Shown: piece after piece, positions 28,662-37,256 of the stretch
Numbering within the stretch: the first letter of the stretch is position 1
How the letters are laid out: every line of letters starts with the position of its first letter
Position numbers and translations under genes: made by a program
Notes under the pieces: model-generated
Database searches by the model: none
The model's input: the letters and a program-made list of their open reading frames with translations, nothing else
What the model was told of the DNA's origin: nothing
Assembly (NCBI GenBank): GCA_947488155.1
Contig: CANKYK010000002.1
Span: 378,001 to 442,000 of the forward strand
Origin: an uncultured Erythrobacter sp.
Lineage (GTDB): Bacteria; Pseudomonadota; Alphaproteobacteria; Sphingomonadales; Sphingomonadaceae
DNA: 64,000 bases
Direction: 5' to 3'

Positions 28662-28791
28662 TACTGGAGTAGTCGCTCAATAGGCGCGAAAGGTTCAATG
28701 ACTTCGATCAAATTGCTTCATATCTGCAAGAATTCTTGACTTGAACATGTTTTGTTCTACTTGTGTTTCACCTAATCAAGGAGGCGACTCG

Positions 28792-29775
28792 ATGGCTCAA
28801 GCAGATTTTTCGTACGATGTGGCACCTGATCCGACTGCAGAACCCGCCAGTATCGCGGTGTTTGCTGATCGGCCCGCGATGCGCGGTCAGATCGCCGAGG
28901 ATTTGGTTGGTGCAGGGTTTCGCGTGGCCGACCGTGGTCCGATCGCTGATCTGCTGGAGGGGCAAATTCGGTTGCTCAGCGACGTCGTAATGATCGATTG
29001 CCCGGAGGTCGATGCGCGTACTTTGGCCGTGCTGGCGCGATTGGATATGCGGGCAGCGGAATGTGGATCACAATTGATCGTTTCTACCTCGCTTGAGGCG
29101 CTTGATGATGTGTTTGCAGCTCTTGATCAGTCAGATGCTCAATTGCTGGTGAACCCATCTCGGGCTGATCGTATTGTGGCGATAGGCCGTATACTTTCGC
29201 ATGTGCCGAATGCTCGCGTGCGAGAGATGAGTGAGGAGGATCGACTTACCCTACTGCGCCTTTCGGAGCAGGTTGATGTGATTGCGAACAAACTTGAAGG
29301 GTTATCGCATGAACCTTGGGAGTCCGGTGAAAAACAGTCTCAGAGCTTGAGTGACGTGAAGAGAGATTTTCGCGGGGTTGAGAGCAATGAGAATGGTTGG
29401 GGTAGACAAGATTGTGCCCGTCCATCGTTGCCTGATCCTCGGTTGGTGCGTCAGATTATCGCCAATCGTCAGACTCGTGCTCGATTCTTTGATGCGGAAC
29501 TGTTCGCCGATCCGGCCTGGGATATGCTGCTGGATCTAACTGCGGCTCACGCTGAGCATCGCCGTGTCTCGGTTACCTCGCTGTGTATTGCAGCTGGGGT
29601 TCCGGCGACGACGGCTTTGCGCTGGGTCCGGCAGATGGTTGATAGCGGCATTTTCGTGCGGATCGCTGATTCCACGGATAAACGTCGGGCATTCGTCGCC
29701 CTTAGCGAGGCGAGCGCCGATGGCATGGCGAGCTATTTTGCGGCGATAGACGCCCCGCTGAACCTGGCGGCCTGA
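28792..29775 (+). CDS. Winged-helix DNA-binding protein with receiver-like N-terminus
   Basis: A 327-residue protein. The ATG at 28792 follows AAGGAGG closely. The N-terminal half (about 13-130) has an alpha/beta pattern with IAVFADRPAMRGQIAEDL and DVVMIDCPEVDA, reminiscent of a degenerate response-regulator receiver. A low-complexity linker follows. The C-terminal part (about 215-320) is a MarR/winged-helix module with RVSVTSLCIAAGVPATTALR, then MVDSGIFVRIADSTDKRRAF as wing. Likely a transcription regulator with unknown targets. The gene is lower in GC than average. An inverted GAAC-N7-GTTC lies in the promoter (28743-28757). Confidence 0.8.
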   Translation: MAQADFSYDVAPDPTAEPASIAVFADRPAMRGQIAEDLVGAGFRVADRGPIADLLEGQIRLLSDVVMIDCPEVDARTLAVLARLDMRAAECGSQLIVSTSLEALDDVFAALDQSDAQLLVNPSRADRIVAIGRILSHVPNARVREMSEEDRLTLLRLSEQVDVIANKLEGLSHEPWESGEKQSQSLSDVKRDFRGVESNENGWGRQDCARPSLPDPRLVRQIIANRQTRARFFDAELFADPAWDMLLDLTAAHAEHRRVSVTSLCIAAGVPATTALRWVRQMVDSGIFVRIADSTDKRRAFVALSEASADGMASYFAAIDAPLNLAA

Positions 29776-29797
29776 GTTGGCGACTTAAGCCTGCTGG

Positions 29798-30685
29798 TTA
29801 GCCGTCGTTTTGCCAGCGTAGGATCACGGTGAGTGTATTGCGGCTCTCGCTGAGCGCAAATTGCTCAGCAGCGCTGGGACAGAGCGGTGGTGAGCTGCCG
29901 TCGCCGTTACTAGCACTACCTTGCCGCGCGTTGGGGCAAGTGCTGACATCGCAATCAATGCGAATGGCATCGGCCCGTGCGCGGGCTAGGATGGCGGCGG
30001 GAATATTGCCGATTGTGCAGACCGCGTCCGCTTCGCCCAGCATGCGTGATTGCCGAACAGTCAGGTCTTCCGGGTCTGCACTGGAAATGACGAACTCCGC
30101 CGTTTCGCTGCTTTGCGCCTCCAATGCACCATCGAGCCAGTCGGTCACACCGCCGGGTGATTCCGCGACCAAGGCGTCCAATGCACCGCCTTCTCTCAGG
30201 GCCTCGTCCAAGGCCCGTCGTCTGTCGCCGCCATCGGGAAAGCGGGCCCGCAGTTTTGCTCGCGCCGCGAATAAGGCCTCCGCTAACTTTCCAAGGCTTT
30301 GCGGCAAGATCCGCTCCAGCCTCAGCCTGATGTGTTTCGCTAAGCCCGCTGATGCGCCGCCCGTTCCAACCGCAATTAAGACCGGGTTGCGGTCAAGTAT
30401 GCTCGGCGTTGTGAAATCGCACAGGTCAGGCTTGTCGACCACATTCACGATCATCCCGGCGCATCGCAGGTTGATCGCTGCCACTTCGCACGCCTTTGCG
30501 TCATCGTAAGCGACAAAGGCAATGCGCACCCCTTCATCCACCGCCTGGGCCATATCATCCACGATGACTCCACCCGCTCGCTCGACCAGCCGGCGTTTGG
30601 GTTCTGCCGCTTCGCCTTCGCCCAGAACCAATACCTTTTGCCCGGCAATCCGGTGAAATAGTGGAAGGCTCTGAAGTTCGCTCAT
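29798..30685 (-). CDS. Precorrin-2 dehydrogenase/ferrochelatase-like protein with vestigial SUMT domain
   Basis: A 295-residue CysG-like protein that would convert precorrin-2 to siroheme, complementing the separate CobA. The NAD domain has KVLVLGEGEAAEPKRRLVE (17-35), with Ala replacing residues of the usual GGG, and NVVDKPDLCDFTTPSIL (81-97). The dimerisation part follows to about 150. Residues 198-245 (FVISSADPEDLTVRQSRM ... LARARADAIRID) still align with the start of a SUMT domain, but the GAGPGD loop is lost and the domain stops early, so methyltransferase activity is not expected. The neighbouring lysA is not related in function. Confidence 0.85.
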   Translation of the reverse strand: MSELQSLPLFHRIAGQKVLVLGEGEAAEPKRRLVERAGGVIVDDMAQAVDEGVRIAFVAYDDAKACEVAAINLRCAGMIVNVVDKPDLCDFTTPSILDRNPVLIAVGTGGASAGLAKHIRLRLERILPQSLGKLAEALFAARAKLRARFPDGGDRRRALDEALREGGALDALVAESPGGVTDWLDGALEAQSSETAEFVISSADPEDLTVRQSRMLGEADAVCTIGNIPAAILARARADAIRIDCDVSTCPNARQGSASNGDGSSPPLCPSAAEQFALSESRNTLTVILRWQNDG

Positions 30686-30699
30686 CTGGCTTTAGCTAC

Positions 30700-31959
30700 T
30701 CAAGCAAGCCAGTCGGGCACGCGCTCGGCATCCATAATCGCGCCCGCATCGATCCGGTCCGCGACCACCGCGAACTTGTCGCCGTCCACCAAAACTTCGG
30801 CCACAAATCCGCGCGAATTGTAGCTGGAGGCCATCGTCGCGCCATAGGCACCTGCGGTGCGGAACACGGCGAGCTCGCCGCTTGCCAGTTCGTCGCATTC
30901 GCGCCCCATCGCGAATGTATCGCCGGTTTCGCAGATCGGCCCGACGATGTTTGCGGTCATTTGAGATCCGCCTGGCTCAACTGCTTCGAAGTGATGATAG
31001 GCGCCGTACAGCGCAGGCCGCGCGAGGTCATTCATCGCCGCATCGACGATCACGAACGGATTGTTGAGCCCGCGTTTCACGCGCACCACACGGGTCAGCA
31101 AAACGCCTGCATTGCCTGCAATCACTCGGCCCGGCTCGAAGATCAGCTTTACGCCCCAATCCTTCGTCACTCGCGCAACCATCGCGCCATATTCAGACGG
31201 TGGGGGCAGTTTCTCGCCTTTTCTGTATGGAACGCCCAGGCCACCGCCTAGGTCGACATGGGTGATATTATGGCCCGCACCGCGCAGCGCTGTGACCAGC
31301 CGACCCAATTTTTCAAAAGCGCGCTCCAGCGGGGCTATATCTGCCAATTGGCTGCCGATGTGCACCGCGACACCGCGCATGTTCACGCCGGGCGAATGGG
31401 CGAGTTTGCCAAAGATTTGACCGGCTTGATCAATCGGTACGCCAAATTTGTTATCCGCCTTGCCGGTGGAAATCTTGTCATGTGTTCCAGCATCGACATC
31501 CGGATTGATGCGCAGCGCGCAGTCCGCCGTCATCCCCATACTTTCAGCGACTTCGGCGAGCTCCAGACCCTCTTCTTCGCTTTCAATATTGAACTGTCCA
31601 ATGTTTGCCTCGAGCGCGGCGGCCAGTTCTGCACGGGTTTTGCCGACGCCGGAAAAGACGATCTTCTCGGGCGCAATTCCGGCTGCAATGGCCCGGCGCA
31701 TTTCCCCGCCGGATACGACATCCGCGCCGTACCCCTGGCGTTGCAACACTTTGAGCACAGCGAGGTTGGGATTGGCTTTGACCGCGAAGGCAATCAGTTT
31801 GTCCGGTACGCCGTCCAATGCCTCGCGAAAGACGCGTGCGTGGCGCTCCAACGTGGCGCGTGAATAGACATAGACGGGCGTACCAACCTCATCCGCGATA
31901 CGCGGCAAGGGTACGTCTTCGGCATGCATGACGCCGTCTTTGAGGGCAAAATGGTCCAT
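30700..31959 (-). CDS. lysA: Diaminopimelate decarboxylase
   Basis: Last step of lysine synthesis: PLP-dependent decarboxylation of meso-diaminopimelate. The 419 residues show a type III fold: FAVKANPN (Schiff-base Lys near 59), GVNMRGVAVHIGSQL, HVDLGGGLGVPY for phosphate binding, FEPGRVIAGNAG, and CETGDTFA with the active-site Cys from the partner subunit. A small lipoprotein gene lies 12 bases upstream and argH precedes that, so the three form one minus-strand run. Confidence 0.96.
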   Translation of the reverse strand: MDHFALKDGVMHAEDVPLPRIADEVGTPVYVYSRATLERHARVFREALDGVPDKLIAFAVKANPNLAVLKVLQRQGYGADVVSGGEMRRAIAAGIAPEKIVFSGVGKTRAELAAALEANIGQFNIESEEEGLELAEVAESMGMTADCALRINPDVDAGTHDKISTGKADNKFGVPIDQAGQIFGKLAHSPGVNMRGVAVHIGSQLADIAPLERAFEKLGRLVTALRGAGHNITHVDLGGGLGVPYRKGEKLPPPSEYGAMVARVTKDWGVKLIFEPGRVIAGNAGVLLTRVVRVKRGLNNPFVIVDAAMNDLARPALYGAYHHFEAVEPGGSQMTANIVGPICETGDTFAMGRECDELASGELAVFRTAGAYGATMASSYNSRGFVAEVLVDGDKFAVVADRIDAGAIMDAERVPDWLA

Positions 31960-31971
31960 ATTTCGTGTGCT

Positions 31972-32208
31972 TTATTCAGGGGGGAGATCAAACGGGTCGT
32001 CTTCGCGCTCTTCAGAGCGGCGGCGCAGCTCCACGCTGCGTTCTGGCGCGGCGAGGGCGTCGCGTTCCAGCAATTCTTCTGCGTTCGGCGGAGTCTCGGC
32101 GCCGCGCGGGGCCACCGGCAGGCTCGCACCTTGTGGGGGATTCAGGTCCCCGCGGGCACCGCATGCGCTGATTGCAACCAGTAGTGGGATCATGATCAAT
32201 TTTCGCAT
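31972..32208 (-). CDS. Small LptM/LppL-like lipoprotein
   Basis: A 78-residue lipoprotein: [16 protein letters not shown] is a signal with lipid-bearing Cys16, followed by GARGDLNPPQ, which resembles the CGQKGPLxxP start of LptM (YifL/LppL). In many proteobacteria this lipoprotein sits directly beside lysA, as here; E. coli LptM helps assemble the LptD translocon. The charged C-terminus (RRRSEEREDDPFDLPPE) is unstructured. Its start overlaps the argH stop by one base. Confidence 0.8.
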   Translation of the reverse strand: MRKLIMIPLLVAISACGARGDLNPPQGASLPVAPRGAETPPNAEELLERDALAAPERSVELRRRSEEREDDPFDLPPE

Positions 32209-33602
32209 TATCCATCCATCCCTAGCTCGGCGCGGGCGCGTTTCACCTGAGCCTTTACCTGCTCCGGCGCGGTCCCGCCATAGGAAGCGCGCGCGGCGAC
32301 CGAAGCGTCGACCGAGAGGGCCGCAAACACTCGCTCATCGATCCGCGCGTCAATTTCACGAAGGTCCTCAAGTGGCAGCTCATCGAGCGCGCAGCCACGC
32401 GTCTCAGCCAGCTTGACCGCCGCACCGGTGATATGATGCGCCTCGCGAAATGGAATGTCGGCCTCTGTCACCAGCCAATCGGCCAGATCGGTCGCCGTGG
32501 CATAACCGAGCTCGGCGGCCTGGCGCATCCGCTCGGTCTTGAACGTGCTGCCTGCGACCATGCCGGTCATCGCCGCAATGCTTAAGCCCATCAGGCTGGC
32601 GGCCTCGAATACGGGCGGTTTGTCGTCCTGCATATCCTTGGAATAGGCGAGCGGAAGGCCCTTCATCGTGACCATTAAGGCCGTGGTACAACCGATCACC
32701 CGGCCCGCATGGCCGCGCACCAGCTCTGCGGCATCGGGGTTCTTCTTTTGCGGCATGATGGAACTGCCTGTGGAGAGCGCATCCGCCATGGTGACAAAGC
32801 CAAAAGGTTGGCTCGCCCATAGGATGAATTCCTCTGCAAGGCGTGAGAGATGCACGGCGCAGGTTGATGCGGCAAACAGGAAATCCATTGCAAAATCGCG
32901 GTCCGACACCGCATCGAGCGAATTGGCTGTGGGCCGGTCAAAGCCTAGCGCCTTGGCGGTCATTTCGCGGTCGAGCGGGAAGCCTGTGCCAGCCAGAGCG
33001 GCCGAGCCAAGCGGGCTCTCATTCAGGCGAACGCGGGCGTCCGCCAAGCGAGAGCGATCCCGCCGCAGCATCTCGTAATAGGCCATCAGGTGGTGACCAA
33101 GCGTTACAGGTTGCGCGGTTTGCAAATGGGTGAAGCCGGGCATCACACTGCTAGAATGCTCATCGGCGCGGGTCACCAGAGCGCGCTGCAATTCGGCTAG
33201 CCCGGCGTCTATTTGATCAAATGCCTCACGCACCCATAGCTTAAAATCGGTTGCGACCTGATCATTGCGGCTTCGCGCGGTGTGCAGGCGGCCAGCGACT
33301 GGTCCGATCAGCTCGGTCAGGCGCGCTTCCACCGTCATGTGGATGTCTTCCAGGCTCCAGTCCTCTGGAACCCCGTCGCGCTCATATTCTGCCGCGATGG
33401 TTTGCAGGCCATCGTCAATCGCCTCGGCGTCTTCGGCGCTGACGATGCCTTGCGCCGCCAGCATGGCGATATGGGCGCGGCTGCCGACGATGTCTTGCCG
33501 CCACAACACCTTGTCGAACGGGATCGAGGCATTGATTTCGCGCATGATCGCACTAGGTCCATCTGAGAACCTGCCGCCCCACATCGTGTTGGATTTGCTC
33601 AT
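32208..33602 (-). CDS. argH: Argininosuccinate lyase
   Basis: Cleaves argininosuccinate to arginine and fumarate. The ATG at 33602 gives 464 residues starting [17 protein letters not shown]; the internal Met at 33584 is another candidate. Fumarase-superfamily signatures: [23 protein letters not shown] and [15 protein letters not shown]. The open frame extends far upstream through the tlpA-like gene but that part is a shadow. The start codon overlaps the start codon of the divergent tlpA-like gene in one CATG. Confidence 0.95.
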   Translation of the reverse strand: MSKSNTMWGGRFSDGPSAIMREINASIPFDKVLWRQDIVGSRAHIAMLAAQGIVSAEDAEAIDDGLQTIAAEYERDGVPEDWSLEDIHMTVEARLTELIGPVAGRLHTARSRNDQVATDFKLWVREAFDQIDAGLAELQRALVTRADEHSSSVMPGFTHLQTAQPVTLGHHLMAYYEMLRRDRSRLADARVRLNESPLGSAALAGTGFPLDREMTAKALGFDRPTANSLDAVSDRDFAMDFLFAASTCAVHLSRLAEEFILWASQPFGFVTMADALSTGSSIMPQKKNPDAAELVRGHAGRVIGCTTALMVTMKGLPLAYSKDMQDDKPPVFEAASLMGLSIAAMTGMVAGSTFKTERMRQAAELGYATATDLADWLVTEADIPFREAHHITGAAVKLAETRGCALDELPLEDLREIDARIDERVFAALSVDASVAARASYGGTAPEQVKAQVKRARAELGMDG

Positions 33603-34197
33603 GTCGCTTCGTTCGCCGTTCTTTGCTTTGGCCGCACTGATACCATTGATGCTGCCTCTTGCAGCCTGCGATAGGGCGCAGGGCGATGGCGCGCAACAAC
33701 AGGGTGGATTGGCGGGCGAAAAGCAGAATTCAACCGAAGCCGAAGTGGGCGAGATTGACCGCGCGCAAGCGGGCACTCTGCTACCCGATTTGACGTTCAT
33801 CGATCCTGATGGAGAAGTGATCGAATTTTCAGCACTTAAGGGACAGCCCGTATTGCTCAACCTTTGGGCGACGTGGTGCGCGCCGTGCAAGGTTGAGATG
33901 CCTTCTCTGGACCGGCTTGCCCAAAAAATGGGCAGTGATTTGCGTGTAATTACAGTGAGTCAGGACATTCGTGCTGCCGAGGTTGTGAAGCCATTTTTTT
34001 CCGAGCAAGGCTTTGAGATGCTCGAACCCTGGCTTGATCCGCAGGGCACTCTCGACCGCGGACTCGATAATGGCGGGGTCTTGCCGCTGACAATCCTGTT
34101 CGATGGGGAGGGGCGCGAGATATTGCGCGTTAAAGGTGGCTATCACTGGGACAGCGAAGATGCGTTGGCGTTGATCTCTGAGGAAATTGCCGAATAA
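33601..34197 (+). CDS. TlpA-like thiol-disulfide lipoprotein
   Basis: A 198-residue thioredoxin-fold protein. [18 protein letters not shown] then PLAAC is a lipoprotein signal with Cys23, fixing the start at 33601. A short linker leads into a TlpA/ResA domain with active site [15 protein letters not shown]. It probably keeps periplasmic cysteines reduced, for example in cytochrome c maturation. Its 3' end overlaps the convergent monooxygenase gene by 55 bases, and its start codon shares CATG with argH. Confidence 0.9.
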   Translation: MSLRSPFFALAALIPLMLPLAACDRAQGDGAQQQGGLAGEKQNSTEAEVGEIDRAQAGTLLPDLTFIDPDGEVIEFSALKGQPVLLNLWATWCAPCKVEMPSLDRLAQKMGSDLRVITVSQDIRAAEVVKPFFSEQGFEMLEPWLDPQGTLDRGLDNGGVLPLTILFDGEGREILRVKGGYHWDSEDALALISEEIAE

Positions 34198-35399
34198 TCA
34201 GGAGCGGAGAGACCCAGCGATGCGAGCGGCCAGCCAAACAGCCCCGACATCAAGAGCGATTGGATGCGCGAAATCGGCCAGATTTGAGAAATTGGCGCAA
34301 GCACTCTGTCACGCAGCAGCGGTTTATACACACCATCCGATTGATACAGCGGCGTGAAGAACGCTGTGATCCACTGATATAGATCAACATGATCGCGGCG
34401 CCATGACGCGGCGAGCCGCAGTTTTTCGCCAAGCGTGCGCCCTTCGGCCAGCCCGCGTTTAAGCGACCACGCATCTAGCAATGCCATATTCGCACCCTGG
34501 CCCAATTGCGGGCTGGCGGAATGCCATGCGTCGCCAATCATGATCAATCGCTTATGAACCGGGCGCTTGGCTGTGCGATGGGCATAGCGCGCAAAGGTCA
34601 GCTGATCTCGCGATGTGATGCGCGCCAGCAAAGCCTCGGTCTCCGGCCAGAGCGCGATAACGTCGGCCTTCCATTCTTCCAGCGGAGTGTCGCGCCATCT
34701 TTGATAGTCTGAGACCTTGAGCGACCAGAAAAAGGCAGCTTCAGGCGAGGTGTCAGCGCTGCGCGAGCCGATCGGGAGAACACCGACCATTTGCGCCGCC
34801 CGGCGATAACGCTGCTCCAACAGGCCTGTATTGAATGGATCGTCCGGTTGTAACGGCAGGCTCGCCCACAATGCACCAAATTCTAGGATGTTCTTAGGCG
34901 CTGGATCAAACACGCTCGACCAACCGCTGGCATCGACAACAAGATCGAATTCTTCCGATTCGCTGCCATCTTCAAACGTCAGGCGCCGCGCTTTATTGCT
35001 GAGTGTGCTGCCGGTAATTGCGCGCCCAGTTTTGATTTCAATGCGGTCGTTCTGAACGGCGCGGTAAAGCACATTGAACAGGCTGGCGCGGTGGATACCG
35101 ATGCCAAATGCGCCTGGCAGACCCAATTGATCATAATGCGCATCCAGCGCGTTGCGGCCATGCTCTTCCAAGCCCTTCAGTGCATGAATACGCGATCCGC
35201 GGGCTGCGACTTCGTCGGCCAGTCCAAGCTGCGCCAGCACCGCTAGCCCCGTGGGCTGGATCATCAGGCCAGAGCCAACTGGGCCGGGCTCATCGAATTG
35301 ATCAAACAGGCAAACGCGGTGCCCATCGCGGTGCAGCATTAGCGCGGCGGCCAGGCCCGCTGGCCCGCATCCCGCAATCGCAATTGTGTGCCCCATCAT
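34143..35399 (-). CDS. FAD-dependent monooxygenase (UbiH/PHBH-like)
   Basis: A 418-residue flavoprotein with an N-terminal FAD dinucleotide motif IAIAGCGPAGLAAALML, a DG motif region (LVVDASGW) and the GD motif GDAWHSASPQLGQGANMAL near 290-312, as in class A aromatic hydroxylases. The substrate is unknown. The ATG pair at 35399/35396 is preferred; upstream in-frame Mets add little. Convergent with the tlpA-like gene, overlapping it by 55 bases; the sequence shows no frameshift there. Confidence 0.9.
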   Translation of the reverse strand: MMGHTIAIAGCGPAGLAAALMLHRDGHRVCLFDQFDEPGPVGSGLMIQPTGLAVLAQLGLADEVAARGSRIHALKGLEEHGRNALDAHYDQLGLPGAFGIGIHRASLFNVLYRAVQNDRIEIKTGRAITGSTLSNKARRLTFEDGSESEEFDLVVDASGWSSVFDPAPKNILEFGALWASLPLQPDDPFNTGLLEQRYRRAAQMVGVLPIGSRSADTSPEAAFFWSLKVSDYQRWRDTPLEEWKADVIALWPETEALLARITSRDQLTFARYAHRTAKRPVHKRLIMIGDAWHSASPQLGQGANMALLDAWSLKRGLAEGRTLGEKLRLAASWRRDHVDLYQWITAFFTPLYQSDGVYKPLLRDRVLAPISQIWPISRIQSLLMSGLFGWPLASLGLSAPDYSAISSEINANASSLSQ

Positions 35400-35492
35400 G
35401 GGAACACGCCTTGCCGCCAATTGGCGTTCAGGTCGAGGGTTTTAGGTGGGGAAATTTTGGATGGGTCCGCATCATTTTGGGCCGCAAAATGA

Positions 35493-35568
35493 TGGTGGGC
35501 GATGACAGGCTCGAACTGCCGACCCTCTCGGTGTAAACGAGATGCTCTACCAACTGAGCTAATCGCCC
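35493..35568 (-). tRNA. tRNA-Val (anticodon TAC)
   Basis: Reads on the minus strand from 35568: acceptor GGGCGAT/ATCGCCC, D-arm AGCTCAGTTGGTAGAGC, anticodon stem TCTCG/CGAGA around TTTACAC (anticodon TAC), T-arm with TTCGAGC, discriminator A and encoded CCA (35493-35495). All arms pair. Its first 38 nucleotides (5' end to just past the anticodon) recur exactly at 38759-38796, marking an integration site. Confidence 0.96.
35531..35568. repeat. Direct repeat / putative att site within tRNA-Val
   Basis: 38 bases covering the tRNA 5' half up to nucleotide 38, identical to 38759-38796 and in the same orientation. Together the pair bounds about 3.2 kb of AT-richer DNA. The boundary in the anticodon loop matches where tyrosine integrases cross over. 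Confidence 0.8.
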
Positions 35569-35872
35569 AAACGCTTGAAAACGTTTAGTTTTCCGCCTAT
35601 TTCTTGGCGAAAAATTGGTCTCAAAGTCCCTCACGAATGCACATTCATCCCAAATTGCACGGATAAGTTATTGAAATAACGTCAAAACCATCTGTGCAAG
35701 GAAAGAGGAGGTTTATGCAAACCTGCTGATCTTCTCGGTCCGAGGGCGCCTACCCAACGATTATTCGTTGGTCAACCCGATACTGCACTTCAAGGCTAAA
35801 GAACCGAAATTTTAGCCGCATAAATTGCGTTTCGGCAGCGACAGCTACCATCATGATGATTGTCTTCCCAAC
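35569..35872. other. Left edge of the tRNA-Val island, no gene seen
   Basis: AT-richer noncoding DNA. It now supplies the upstream region of tRNA-Val; on the minus strand a possible promoter is TTGAGA, 17 bases, AATAGG. A short palindrome AAACGCTTGAAAACGTTT touches the tRNA 5' end. Confidence 0.5.
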
Positions 35873-36310
35873 CTATAACGCTGTCACGTCTCCGTTATCT
35901 ATGTCGAGAAGGTAGTTTGAACGGTGCGACGATCCATTGCGAGTTAGGCATCCGATCCCGTACTGATGTCCCGATGCCTTTTTTGCTTCAACCGGTTGAG
36001 CACATAGGTGTCCGCCCATGTTGATCGTCATGGCAACGAAGTCAGCAGCATCAGAGCCTTTCTCAGTATCACGGGTTTGCTCGCCGAAGGCGGTCAGTAT
36101 CGCAGTCTCGTAGATTGTCGGCTCTTTCTGAGTTGTGCCATCAACTGCTTCCTCGTCGGCGTTCTCAGTGGCTGTTGGCTGCACAGACGACGCCTGTGCG
36201 ACCTGCGCGCTATCTGTAGGAGGCGGTACTTGCCCCACCGGCTGAAATAGAAAGACAATTCCGAACAGCACTACGATTCCACCGAAAGCTAGATTGATGA
36301 ATGTCTTCAC
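35873..36310 (-). CDS. Membrane-anchored small protein of the island, unknown function
   Basis: A 145-residue protein. GTG at 36310 is used because it follows AGGAGGG and directly starts the hydrophobic helix TFINLAFGGIVVLFGIVFLF (3-22); an upstream ATG at 36334 lies within the ribosome-site region. After a Pro/Ala/Thr-rich linker the soluble part (about 75-145) has two cysteines (GGHLCAQP, YGIGCLT) that could form a disulfide outside the membrane. No family recognised. Divergent from the XRE regulator gene. Confidence 0.6.
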   Translation of the reverse strand: MKTFINLAFGGIVVLFGIVFLFQPVGQVPPPTDSAQVAQASSVQPTATENADEEAVDGTTQKEPTIYETAILTAFGEQTRDTEKGSDAADFVAMTINMGGHLCAQPVEAKKASGHQYGIGCLTRNGSSHRSNYLLDIDNGDVTAL

Positions 36311-36384
36311 GTTTCCCTCCTGAAATTCAGGCAAAGAAATAGTCTCAAAAGGTTAACAATGGGATTCATACTCCGTGGACTGAT

Positions 36385-36412
36385 ACTCCTCCTATCCGCG
36401 AATTGGAGGAGT
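36385..36412. promoter_or_regulatory. Inverted repeat over the XRE gene start
   Basis: ACTCCTCC and GGAGGAGT form perfect 8-base arms around a 12-base loop; the right arm contains the first two bases of the GTG start and the only ribosome-site-like sequence. It could be the operator for the XRE protein or an RNA hairpin hiding the start. Confidence 0.5.
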
Positions 36413-36647
36413 GGACCCGTATCTAGACATCCTCGGCCAACGAATACGTGCCAAGCGACGCGAGCTGAGCATGTCACAAGAGGGATTGGCGAATGAAGCT
36501 GGTCTGGATCGCAGCTATGTGGGCCGCATTGAGCGCGGCGAACACAACCTGACGTTTGTCTCATTGATGAAGCTATGTCGGGCGATGGGCTGTGATGCTG
36601 CCGAATTAACCGTGGATTTGCCCAAGAGTCGTGCCAACGAAGTATAG
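36411..36647 (+). CDS. XRE-family HTH regulator
   Basis: A 78-residue helix-turn-helix protein: LGQRIRAKRRELSMSQEGLA then NEAGLDRSYVGRIERGEHN, a canonical Cro/C1 HTH, and a short tail. The only in-frame start is the GTG at 36411, since a stop occurs at 36381. Purine-rich GGAGGA abuts the GTG with almost no spacing, so translation may be leaderless or weak. Similar small XRE proteins control restriction-modification genes and mobile elements; it lies inside the tRNA-Val island. Confidence 0.85.
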   Translation: MDPYLDILGQRIRAKRRELSMSQEGLANEAGLDRSYVGRIERGEHNLTFVSLMKLCRAMGCDAAELTVDLPKSRANEV

Positions 36648-36697
36648 AACAAGTCGGGTACGTATGTCAGGACTGCTCCGAAGGATGGAGTCTGATT

Positions 36698-37087
36698 ATG
36701 GATATCGTAACAAGTCTGGGAACCGCCATAGGCGTCGCGAAGAAGCTTCATGAACTTGGTAAGAAGGTTAGCGACGCAGACTTTAAGATAATGCTCGCAG
36801 AGCTGACCGATGCATTAGGAGATGCGAAATTAGAAGCGGCTGACCTTAAGATGCAGCTGGCAGAGGCCGAGGAAGAGGTTCAAGCGCTTAAATCAGCTGT
36901 TGCGAAGCGTGAGGCAGCATTACCAGAAATTCATGACCACGCTTACGTCTTCGAAGATAGATCGCGACACTACTGCACGGGTTGCTACGATATACGCGGA
37001 CAAAAAATCTTACTAAACCAGCTGTCTGGTGCATTTACCGCATTTGGCAAATGGGAATGCCCTGCTTGTGACAAAACATATGGTTAG
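36698..37087 (+). CDS. Coiled-coil/zinc-ribbon protein, unknown function
   Basis: A 129-residue protein. Residues 1-30 form a helical N-terminus (GTAIGVAKKLHELGKKVSDA), 30-75 a charged coiled coil, and the C-terminus a four-cysteine ribbon: CTGC about 30 residues before CPAC (YCTGCYDI, WECPACDKTYG). This architecture recurs in small proteins on prophages and islands and has no agreed role. A GGATGGAG site precedes the ATG. It lies 50 bases after the XRE gene in the same direction and may be co-expressed. Confidence 0.7.
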   Translation: MDIVTSLGTAIGVAKKLHELGKKVSDADFKIMLAELTDALGDAKLEAADLKMQLAEAEEEVQALKSAVAKREAALPEIHDHAYVFEDRSRHYCTGCYDIRGQKILLNQLSGAFTAFGKWECPACDKTYG

Positions 37088-37256
37088 ATCTGGTAAGTTA
37101 GAGTTTATTATCTGATTGTGCTTAATTGATGATGTTCTTGCATCTTTACGCGTTGAGCATGATGTTGCAGAATATTTGATTGAACAGATTAAGCTAAGCG
37201 CGGCAAGAAGGAGGCTTTCGCCTCACTGATCCGCTGCATATACATAGAAAGACTAT

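Noticed and set aside
28743..28757. Possible LexA (SOS) box
   Set aside because: Alphaproteobacterial LexA boxes are direct repeats GTTC-N7-GTTC; here the first half is GAAC, and the gene is not a known SOS gene. Kept only as an unassigned palindrome.
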